Assembly: GCA_022508735.1 (NCBI GenBank)
Contig: JAFLUQ010000005.1
Coordinates: 1-37,347 of the forward strand
Direction: 5' to 3'
Source of the DNA: Oscillospiraceae bacterium
GTDB lineage: Bacteria; Bacillota; Clostridia; UMGS1883
Length of the DNA: 37,347 nucleotides
In this document: positions 16,067 to 23,826 of the stretch, piece by piece
Numbering within the stretch: the stretch's first letter is position 1
Layout: every line of letters starts with the position of its first letter
Program-made: the position numbers and the translations under genes
Notes under the pieces: model-generated
The model's database searches: none
What the model was told of the DNA's origin: nothing
The model's input: the letters and a program-made list of their open reading frames with translations, nothing else

Positions 16067-18592
16067 TCAGAAACCACCTTCACTGGTCTGCACTTCACTT
16101 GACGAAGAACTGCTGCTTGAGGAGGAGGAGCTGCTGTCGCTTCCGGCAGATGTCTGCCCTGATGATGACTGACCAGAGCCGCCAGAGCTGTTAGAACTGT
16201 TTCCGCCGGAGGATTGTTCACCGGAGCTGCTATTGCCTGAGTCGCCCGTGCTATTGCTGCCGGAGCCGCTGCCGGCACCGGCGGAGCCTTCTCCCGAGCC
16301 CTTTCCGCTGCCGTCATCACCCCGTGAAGCTTCACCGGAGCTGACTGAAACACTGTTTGAGCTGCTTTCGTCATCATCCTTCTTTACCTTAGTTGTAGTG
16401 TAAGAACCGTCGGAAAGAATGTTCTTGCCACCGCCGAGCTTCAGCGGATGGATGGCGCAGCGGGTGCTCGGTACCTTGTTAGATGCGTACATTTCGCTGG
16501 CAACGTGTTCACAGTCAGGTGTGGCACGCTGACCGCTTTCACGGCATATCATAACAGAAACCTCGCTGCCGGGCTTTTCAAAGTCCTTATACTCCAGATC
16601 CTCATGAACCTTCATCATTACGCTTCTCCATGCGAGGGCCGCAGGGTTGGAGCGGAATCGGCTCAAATCCTTGGGCTGGTCGTAACCAAACCACACTGCT
16701 CCAACGTAGTAGGGAGTCATTCCGACAAACCAACGGTCGTTGCTGGTCGCCGTTCCGGTCGTACCGGTCTTACCGGCAATGGACTGGCCACGGAAGTTAG
16801 CCATTGTGCCGCTGCCGTAGCTGACAACCTCCTTAAGCATAGACACCATATCGTATGCCGTTCTCTCACTCATGGCTATCTCGTGAGAGGGAGCGCCATC
16901 AAGTATTACATCGCCGTTAGCGTCCAGCACCTGAGTATACAGCATGGGCTTATTATAAAAGCCGTCGTTCACAAAAGTACAGTAGGCCGCTGTGAGCTCC
17001 AGCACGCTTACGCCGTCCGTCAGGCCGCCGAGTGCCAAAGACGCCAATCCCTTATCTGAGAATGTCCGGCCGCTCTCTGTTTCACGGAAATCCACCAAAG
17101 TGGATATATGCATACGCTCAACCAAATACTTAAATACATTTTCCTCACCAAGATATTTGCAAACCTTAACCGCCGGCACATTTCTGGAGTTTGCAAGAGC
17201 ACTGCGCACCTGCACATTTCCGACATAGCGGCCGTCAACATTCTTGGGTGTCCAGCCGCCATATGTCACTTTTGCGTCTCTTATAATTGTTGACTGAGTT
17301 ATAAGACCGTACTCCATAGCCGGGCCATAAACGCCAATAGACTTTATAGTTGAACCGGGCTGGCGAAGGGACTGTGTGGCACGGTTAAGGGTGCGGTTGC
17401 CCTCCTTGTCGCCTCGACCTCCCACAAGCGCCTTGACCTGACCTGTATAGGGGTCCATAATTACCATGGCTGACTCGGGCTGCACTTCTCCGCCGCCCTT
17501 GGGGAAGGAGCTGTTGTCACTGTATACAGCGTCCATCTTTTCCTGTATATCCATATCCTGAGCCAGATAGATTTTGAGGCCGCCGTTAAAGAGCACACGG
17601 CTGGCGCGCTCCTTGCTGTAGCCGAACTTTTCCATAAGATCTCTCTGAACCTGATCTATAGCGGCGTCCACATAGTAGCTCTGATATGAAACCTCGGTCT
17701 CAGAGCGGCGTGCCGAGAGCAAAAGAGGTTCCTCTTTGGCCTCGTCATACTGTGCCCGAGTTATCATGCCAAGCTCAAGCATCTTGTAAAGCACGGTCTC
17801 CTGACGGTCCTTGTGGTTTTCCGGATTGTCATATGGATTATAGCGCGTTGGTGCCTGTGTAATGCCCGCAATGCTGGCGCACTGGGCCAAGCTCAGCTCA
17901 GAGACCGGCTTACCATAGTATGTAGTGGCCGCCGAGCTCACGCCATAGCACTGTTCGCTCAGGAATATCGTATTGAGATAATATTCAAGGATTTCGTCCT
18001 TGGTGAGTTCATTCTCCAGCTCATAGGCTCGGTAGATCTCGCGGATCTTGCGCTCCACGCCGTAGCTTTTGTCATTGGTGAGGTTTTTGATGAGCTGCTG
18101 GGTTATTGTGCTTCCGCCGAAGGTACGGTCGCTGCTGCCGCGAATTATGTTTATTCCATAAGACAGGGTCGCTCCGATAGTACGCTTCACATCGAAGCCA
18201 TGATGCGATTGGAAACGTTCGTCCTCGATAGCCACAAAAGCATTCTGAAGGTTTTTTGGAATAGAATCTATGTCCACCCAAATACGGTTCTGGTCATCGT
18301 AGAGTTGCTGCACTTCAACTGTATCACCATCGGAATTTGTTCCGTAAACAAAGGACGTCAGATTGAGGCGCATATTATCTATATCGATCGGTTCGACGGT
18401 CTCCATATATCCAAACAATGCGCCGGCCACAATGCCCGCACCGATAACGGATACAAACAAAACCGTCAGAAAGGTTGCTAAAATGAAATTTCTAAACACC
18501 AAAACAAGCGTAGCAATAGCGCCGCGGCGCTTTTTACGCTTTTTACCCTTAGGTCTCCTTACCTCAGTATTTTCAGTGTTATTTGCTGCCAT
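16067..18592 (-). CDS. Class A penicillin-binding protein (PBP1A family) with Ser/Gly-rich C-terminal tail
   Basis: Transglycosylase AIEDERFQSHHGFD, FGGSTITQQLIKN; transpeptidase RQPGSTIKSI and SIAGKTGTTGTATSNDRWFVG; start at MAANNTEN preferred. Confidence 0.95.
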   Translation of the reverse strand: MAANNTENTEVRRPKGKKRKKRRGAIATLVLVFRNFILATFLTVLFVSVIGAGIVAGALFGYMETVEPIDIDNMRLNLTSFVYGTNSDGDTVEVQQLYDDQNRIWVDIDSIPKNLQNAFVAIEDERFQSHHGFDVKRTIGATLSYGINIIRGSSDRTFGGSTITQQLIKNLTNDKSYGVERKIREIYRAYELENELTKDEILEYYLNTIFLSEQCYGVSSAATTYYGKPVSELSLAQCASIAGITQAPTRYNPYDNPENHKDRQETVLYKMLELGMITRAQYDEAKEEPLLLSARRSETEVSYQSYYVDAAIDQVQRDLMEKFGYSKERASRVLFNGGLKIYLAQDMDIQEKMDAVYSDNSSFPKGGGEVQPESAMVIMDPYTGQVKALVGGRGDKEGNRTLNRATQSLRQPGSTIKSIGVYGPAMEYGLITQSTIIRDAKVTYGGWTPKNVDGRYVGNVQVRSALANSRNVPAVKVCKYLGEENVFKYLVERMHISTLVDFRETESGRTFSDKGLASLALGGLTDGVSVLELTAAYCTFVNDGFYNKPMLYTQVLDANGDVILDGAPSHEIAMSERTAYDMVSMLKEVVSYGSGTMANFRGQSIAGKTGTTGTATSNDRWFVGMTPYYVGAVWFGYDQPKDLSRFRSNPAALAWRSVMMKVHEDLEYKDFEKPGSEVSVMICRESGQRATPDCEHVASEMYASNKVPSTRCAIHPLKLGGGKNILSDGSYTTTKVKKDDDESSSNSVSVSSGEASRGDDGSGKGSGEGSAGAGSGSGSNSTGDSGNSSSGEQSSGGNSSNSSGGSGQSSSGQTSAGSDSSSSSSSSSSSSSEVQTSEGGF

Positions 18593-18827
18593 GTATCTCA
18601 ACCCCCATAAGAGATTTTTCTCCATTCTATACTAATTTTATTATACACCCAAATAATTAAAAAAGTATTACAAAACTCCGGATAATTATAATTTAACACA
18701 AAATCCTGTTCATAATTTTACCTTATGCCCTATTGTTTGGCACAATGCACAAAAATCACTTACAATATATATGAAAATTAAACAAAGTCAATCTTGCAAT
18801 TCCACCTTAGACCTGCTATAATATGAA

Positions 18828-18913
18828 CGTACCCGATGAATGGGTACGAAAACTTTTTTTCATTTTCCCTCCTTTTTTAGTGGCAGACCGGATTTGTCTG
18901 CCATTTTTTTTTT
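18828..18913 (+). ncRNA. Candidate small RNA gene, copy 1
   Basis: TTGCAA (18794-18799)-17 nt-TATAAT (18817-18822); 5' hairpin CGTACCC-GATGAAT-GGGTACG; CATTTTCCCTCCTTTTTT; terminator TGGCAGAC-CGGATTT-GTCTGCCA-T10. Confidence 0.8.
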
Positions 18914-19020
18914 GCGCTCCGTAGTGTTTTGTGCATGCTGCATAAAATTTCTTTTGATAAATTGTGAAGTTTGAACAGATTGCATCTTGTGAGGCAACAT
19001 AATATCTGCTATAATACAGA

Positions 19021-19104
19021 TGTACTCGATGAGAGTACATAAAACTTTTTTCATTTTCCCTCCTTTTTTAGTGGCAGACCGGACTTGTCTGTCATTTTTT
19101 TTTT
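19021..19104 (+). ncRNA. Candidate small RNA gene, copy 2
   Basis: TTGTGA (18987-18992)-17 nt-TATAAT (19010-19015); 5' hairpin ATGTACTC-GATGA-GAGTACAT; same central block; terminator TGGCAGAC-CGGACTT-GTCTGTCA-T10; 193 bp downstream of copy 1. Confidence 0.8.
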
Positions 19105-19187
19105 GCGTTTTTCCTTGAAAAAGGCGGAAAAATGTATTAGAATATTAACAGTGATATATCAGGCATCGAACAAAGGAGAGGATAACC

Positions 19188-20381
19188 ATGTTTAAATATG
19201 ACGCGCTGTCGCTCAGGCTAAAATCACTGACAGTATTCAGAGGGCTTTTAGATGAACCGCTCATAGTCAGGCTCAGCGAGCTGCTGCGCTGTGAGGACTG
19301 GGATAAAAACCGCCTCGTGGAGCTGTACTGCGCCTTTGTCAGCGAGCTGTACAAGACCGGCGACAGTCTGTCAGACTGGATAAGGCGCTACATTTCAGAA
19401 GATGAAAATCTCTATGTGCAGTATATAATTGACGGGCGTAACCCCGGCCCCATCATTGCCGAACGGCTCGACGAGGAACTCGGCATAATCTCTGAGCTGG
19501 CCTCTCTCGACTGCGGTGAGCTGCTAAGCGAGATAAATGCCCCCTTCCCTCTTCCTATCTGGCGGAGCGAGGCGGCTGATCTGCGCGCAGCCTATGAAAA
19601 GCGAATAGATGAGATTCCCACCCGGGGTTACGGCATCTTCGCCAAGTATCATATGTTTGTGCTGGATGATACCGGAGCTCTCGTTCCGGTGCGGCGGCCC
19701 GACCCGCAGCGTCTCAGCGAGCTCTACGGCTACGAGGAGGAGCGCGGCAAGGTGCTTAAAAACACTCTGGCCCTGCTGGAGGGCCGCCCTGCCAACAACG
19801 TGCTGCTTTACGGCGACGCGGGCACGGGCAAGAGCAGCACCGTAAAGGCCGTTGCCAACGAGCTTAAGGATAAGGGACTTCGACTCATCGAGGTAAAGAA
19901 AAACCAGCTCTACCTCATTCCCGGCATAATGGACAGTCTTGAGGGCAGCCCCTTAAAGTATATAATTTTCATTGACGACCTGAGCTTCAGCACCGGCGAC
20001 AGCGATTTCGCCGCCCTTAAAGCCATACTGGAGGGCAGCGTGGGCAGCCGTGGCAAGAACATGGCCGTTTACGCCACAAGTAACCGCCGCCACCTTATAC
20101 GCGAGAGCATGAGCGACCGCGACGGCGACGATATTCACCTTTCTGACACCCTTCAGGAGCTGCAGAGCCTGTCGGCCCGCTTCGGCCTGACCGTGACCTT
20201 CATCCGGCCCGAGCAGGAGCTCTACCGGGAGATAGTGCTGCGCCTGGGCGAGAGCTACGGCGTAAAAATGGAGCCGGACGAGCTGTGCCGCAGAGCCGAG
20301 GCCTTTGCCATACGCTCCGGAGGCCGCTCTCCCAGGGCGGCAAAGCAGTTTGTGGAGCTGGTTAAGGCAGGCATCGTGTAA
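19188..20381 (+). CDS. DUF815-family AAA+ ATPase
   Basis: 397 aa; Walker A LLYGDAGTGKSSTVKAV, Walker B YIIFIDDLSF, RRHLIRE; family-typical layout. Confidence 0.9.
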   Translation: MFKYDALSLRLKSLTVFRGLLDEPLIVRLSELLRCEDWDKNRLVELYCAFVSELYKTGDSLSDWIRRYISEDENLYVQYIIDGRNPGPIIAERLDEELGIISELASLDCGELLSEINAPFPLPIWRSEAADLRAAYEKRIDEIPTRGYGIFAKYHMFVLDDTGALVPVRRPDPQRLSELYGYEEERGKVLKNTLALLEGRPANNVLLYGDAGTGKSSTVKAVANELKDKGLRLIEVKKNQLYLIPGIMDSLEGSPLKYIIFIDDLSFSTGDSDFAALKAILEGSVGSRGKNMAVYATSNRRHLIRESMSDRDGDDIHLSDTLQELQSLSARFGLTVTFIRPEQELYREIVLRLGESYGVKMEPDELCRRAEAFAIRSGGRSPRAAKQFVELVKAGIV

Positions 20382-20420
20382 AAATAGAAAGGAGCGGCGC
20401 CCTTGCTGGCAATTATAATG

Positions 20421-20969
20421 ACAATAGGCGACGAGAGCGCCCGCGCGCTCCTCACCCGCCTCTATGAACAGAATTTCTCCGCCATGTACAAGCTGGCCCT
20501 GAAGCTCACCGGCGACCACCAGCTTGCCGAAGACGCTGCCATGGCGGCCATTGTGAAACTGGTAGAGGGATATGAGGGTTTCAACCTGACGGATCCTCGC
20601 GGGGCGCGTTCGCTCATGGTGCGCATGAGCATGAGCGCGGCCATAGACATAATGCGCAAAAGGCAGCGCGAGTCTCTGATAACCGACATAGATGTGCTGG
20701 GCGTTGAGCTTTTGCCTGACCCGTCCCCCGGGGCTGAGGAGCTGGCCATGGCGTCCGAGCTGACAAAAAAGGTAACAGAGATCGCGGCCTCCTTGCCGCT
20801 TCACCTGTACCTTGATTACATATACTATATGAAGGACGGCCTGAGCGCCACCAAAATCGCCGAAATAGACGGGATAACGCCGGACGCCGTGAGGAAGCGG
20901 CTCGTCCGCATCAGGAATATATTTAAGGAAAAACTGAGGGAAGGGGGCTTCATAAATGGCAATGAATGA
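20421..20969 (+). CDS. ECF-like RNA polymerase sigma factor
   Basis: Region 2-like LYEQNFSAMYKLALKLTGDHQLAEDAAMAA and region 4-like LDYIYYMKDGLSATKIAEIDGITPDAVRKRLVRIRN; start ATG 20421 or TTG 20403. Confidence 0.8.
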   Translation, partial: TIGDESARALLTRLYEQNFSAMYKLALKLTGDHQLAEDAAMAAIVKLVEGYEGFNLTDPRGARSLMVRMSMSAAIDIMRKRQRESLITDIDVLGVELLPDPSPGAEELAMASELTKKVTEIAASLPLHLYLDYIYYMKDGLSATKIAEIDGITPDAVRKRLVRIRNIFKEKLREGGFINGNE

Positions 20970-21678
20970 TTCTTCTGAGCTTATACTTGAGGCTCTGCTG
21001 AAAGCCGGGGCTTCGGCCTCTGACGGCGCCTTTATGCAAAAGGTTGACGAGCTCGACGCTGAGATACCCGACGCACCTCCCTCAAAGGAACGCGACAAGA
21101 AGCTCCGGCGGCTGCTCCGCCGTGTTGGCCGCCGTGAGCGGCGCAGGGGATGGACTACGGTCGGCAGGGTGGCCGCAGCGGCGCTGATCATTGTGCTTGC
21201 CGGGCTCGGTATCATGACCGTCGGCGTAGACGCTATTCGCTCCGCCTTCCTGAATTTTGTGCTCGACGAAGGATCACCGAATACGGAGTATAATTTTACC
21301 GGTAAGGAAACTCATCCTGCGGAGGATTACGAGCTTTATCCCACTTCTGGGCAGTATGAACTCAGTTATGTACCGGAGGGCTTTGAATTGGTTGATAAAG
21401 ACTTGTCAAACGAAAAGCACACGTATTACCAGTATGAATCGTCTGAAGGCGATTGGTTCGGTTTTCATGCGGACCCGCTCGAAGGGAGCTTTGGTGTTGA
21501 CACTGAGGATTCCATCGTGGATAATATAACTATCAATGGTTATAACGCTGTGTTTATATCAAATACTAAAAGGAATTCTATCGTGTGGCACAATTCATAT
21601 AATGCGTTTACCTTGTCTGGCAACATTGTAAAGGACGAAATGATAAAAATTGCAGAAAATGTAGAAATGGTTCGATAA
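20956..21678 (+). CDS. Putative membrane anti-sigma partner with DUF4367-like extracellular domain
   Basis: Single TM (AAALIIVLAGLGIMTV), cytoplasmic basic N-terminus, YELSYVPEGFEL...DTEDSIVDNITINGYNAVFI...IVWHNSYNAFTLSG; 14-nt overlap with the sigma gene. Confidence 0.75.
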   Translation: MAMNDSSELILEALLKAGASASDGAFMQKVDELDAEIPDAPPSKERDKKLRRLLRRVGRRERRRGWTTVGRVAAAALIIVLAGLGIMTVGVDAIRSAFLNFVLDEGSPNTEYNFTGKETHPAEDYELYPTSGQYELSYVPEGFELVDKDLSNEKHTYYQYESSEGDWFGFHADPLEGSFGVDTEDSIVDNITINGYNAVFISNTKRNSIVWHNSYNAFTLSGNIVKDEMIKIAENVEMVR

Positions 21679-21694
21679 ACTAGCAATTAATAAA

Positions 21695-21726
21695 AAGGCC
21701 TGTCACTTTGAGACAGGTCTTTTTGT
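21695..21726 (+). terminator. Rho-independent terminator
   Basis: aggcctgtc-actttga-gacaggtctttttg. Confidence 0.8.
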
Positions 21727-21875
21727 TGTGGCATTACACAAATAACACGAATGAATATTGTAGAAATTTCACAAAAATAGAATTTTTTTAATAAATTTAG
21801 AAAATCACTATCTTTACCAAGGCCTCATACGATTTATATAATGAAAGGTGCTATCGAGGAAGGAGGTGAAAAAAG

Positions 21876-22676
21876 GTGAAAAGTATAAGAAAAATTTTTG
21901 CCGCCATAGCGGCAACAACACTGCTTGTTTCCGGTTTCCCGGCCGCAACACCGGTCGGTGCGGCTCAAAAAAATGAAAATGCAGCCACCAACGTTTCCCT
22001 CCCCTTTAACTATAATTCCGGCGACTTTATGCGGAATTTCAAAGGAACATTGGCAGCCAACGGAAATGTAGGCACCTTTGCTTTTGATTTAACACCCATG
22101 GTCAAACGTGCCTACGCTAAAGGATACATCAACGACAATAAGGAAATGGATATACATATCAGAGTTTCTGACGATCCTTCTATTGACTCAGGCGTTACGA
22201 TATCTTCTGTTGTAATAGATAGTGAATTTGGTACTCTCCACACCGAAGTAACAAATCTGACGGCCAATGGAAATTCGGCAGTGTGCACAGTTAATTACGA
22301 CTTTTTTTATACTGTTCTAAATCCCGACTATATTGATGGTGTACCTGAGATAGCAATTGAAGTAGACACACCTCTTGACAGCGCTACAGTGAACACATCA
22401 ACAGTTCTTATAACATATTGGGACATGAACCGGGAAGTTATATACAATGAGTTTGATCCCGCCTCTTCTTCTGAAGCTATCAATGTATATCTTGGTCCCG
22501 ATGGTAAAACAATTTATATCAAGCTTAAACCGACAGGGAGAAAAATTGTCATGAAAACAGATTTAACCGAAGACGTGCATTGCACCCTTGCAAATTTGAT
22601 CCTGACTACCGGAATAAAAACGCAGGACGGCGTTTCACTTGCAAATGATAAGTTCATCAAAGTATATATTTTATAA
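21876..22676 (+). CDS. Uncharacterised secreted protein
   Basis: 266 aa; signal peptide MKSIRKIFAAIAATTLLVSGFPAATPVGA; GTG start after aaggaggtga SD; beta-rich composition, no family recognised. Confidence 0.75.
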   Translation: MKSIRKIFAAIAATTLLVSGFPAATPVGAAQKNENAATNVSLPFNYNSGDFMRNFKGTLAANGNVGTFAFDLTPMVKRAYAKGYINDNKEMDIHIRVSDDPSIDSGVTISSVVIDSEFGTLHTEVTNLTANGNSAVCTVNYDFFYTVLNPDYIDGVPEIAIEVDTPLDSATVNTSTVLITYWDMNREVIYNEFDPASSSEAINVYLGPDGKTIYIKLKPTGRKIVMKTDLTEDVHCTLANLILTTGIKTQDGVSLANDKFIKVYIL

Positions 22677-22739
22677 ATTTTACTTGTAATATAGAAAAAA
22701 ATACGATATAATGTAAGCAAAAGAAAGGATGTATGCACT

Positions 22740-23780
22740 ATGAAAAAATTTATCTCATTTTTGCTTACCTCGGTTATGCTTTATATGGCTGTATTTACCG
22801 TGCCGAAAGCGTACGCCATTGGCGGATTGGTAAATCATGAATACCCCTTCTCCACTCAGTGTATTTGGGACAAAGATAAAAAATTATTAAATGTATATGT
22901 TAATAAGCGCAGCTGCCGACAATATCCCATTGAGGAAAGTGAATATCTTTACACCGAATACGTTGAAATGGATGTCGACTATGCGTATTATAAGTCTGCC
23001 ACGAGCACTTATGCAATTTATTCCGGATACGACCTTAACGCTATAATGAAGGTCTTTGATGAATACCCGGGCAGAATAAAGCGGTGCTACGGTGACGAAA
23101 TACTTTGCAGCGGAAATATGACAGTGGCCACGCGACCGGTATTCCGTTGCCGGGGCGAGGTCATAATTGGCGTAAAAGGTACCCGCCCCGAACGCGTTGA
23201 CTATTTCCCGGATAACTATGAGAGCGACGGTCTTGAGCTCACGGTGAAAAGCTGCGAGGAGAATACGGCGTTAATAGAAATTGATGCCACCGCTTCGGAC
23301 GAAAACTCAAAAATCTATGCCGCGCTTTACGGCAACGACGATGAGCTGATAGCTGTGAAATCTGTCGAAGGTTCTCTTGAAAAGACGGAGATTGCCGACG
23401 GCGAGCGCTGCCGTTTTTACGGAAACATCAGCCTCGAGGCTGAAAAACCGGTCGCATATGTCCGGGCTTTCGTATGGGACGATAAGATTTGTCCGTTAGC
23501 CAAATCAGCCGATACTTCTGTGGAAGAGCTGGATATCACAGTGTCCGAAAGTGAAAACGGCTCAGTAGTTAAAGCGAACGATCCTGATGTGTCAAACGTC
23601 AGGGCCTATGGTCCGCTTTTGGCCTATTCCGACAGAACCGACGACTGCCGATATTTGCGTACATTTGCGGACGACAGCCTTATCGGTGAAAACAGTGTTA
23701 CCATTGCGGTTAAGGGCCGATACATGATAACCGCAGAGAATAGCCGGGGAATTGAACTCAAAAAAATCATAGATGTGTGA
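22740..23780 (+). CDS. Uncharacterised secreted protein
   Basis: 346 aa; signal peptide MKKFISFLLTSVMLYMAVFTVPKAYA; RBS gaaagga; no family recognised. Confidence 0.75.
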   Translation: MKKFISFLLTSVMLYMAVFTVPKAYAIGGLVNHEYPFSTQCIWDKDKKLLNVYVNKRSCRQYPIEESEYLYTEYVEMDVDYAYYKSATSTYAIYSGYDLNAIMKVFDEYPGRIKRCYGDEILCSGNMTVATRPVFRCRGEVIIGVKGTRPERVDYFPDNYESDGLELTVKSCEENTALIEIDATASDENSKIYAALYGNDDELIAVKSVEGSLEKTEIADGERCRFYGNISLEAEKPVAYVRAFVWDDKICPLAKSADTSVEELDITVSESENGSVVKANDPDVSNVRAYGPLLAYSDRTDDCRYLRTFADDSLIGENSVTIAVKGRYMITAENSRGIELKKIIDV

Positions 23781-23787
23781 CGCACAC

Positions 23788-23816
23788 AAAAACAGCCGCC
23801 CTCGGGCGGCTGTTTT
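23788..23816. terminator. Bidirectional terminator between convergent genes
   Basis: aaaaacagccgccc-tc-gggcggctgtttt. Confidence 0.85.
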
Positions 23817-23826
23817 AAGTTACATC

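Noticed and set aside
16048-16377. 109-aa minus ORF over the PBP tail
   Set aside because: Alternate frame of the Ser/Gly-rich low-complexity DNA
18816-19054. Minus-strand ORFs (74 and 64 aa) over the two sRNA units, each starting after an apparent GGAGGGAAAATG; possible type I toxin peptides
   Set aside because: The two copies differ by one T in the T-run, so reading frames diverge (MKKSFRTHSSGTFIL* vs MKKVLCTLIEYICII...). Conservation follows plus-strand promoter, hairpin and terminator, not coding frame
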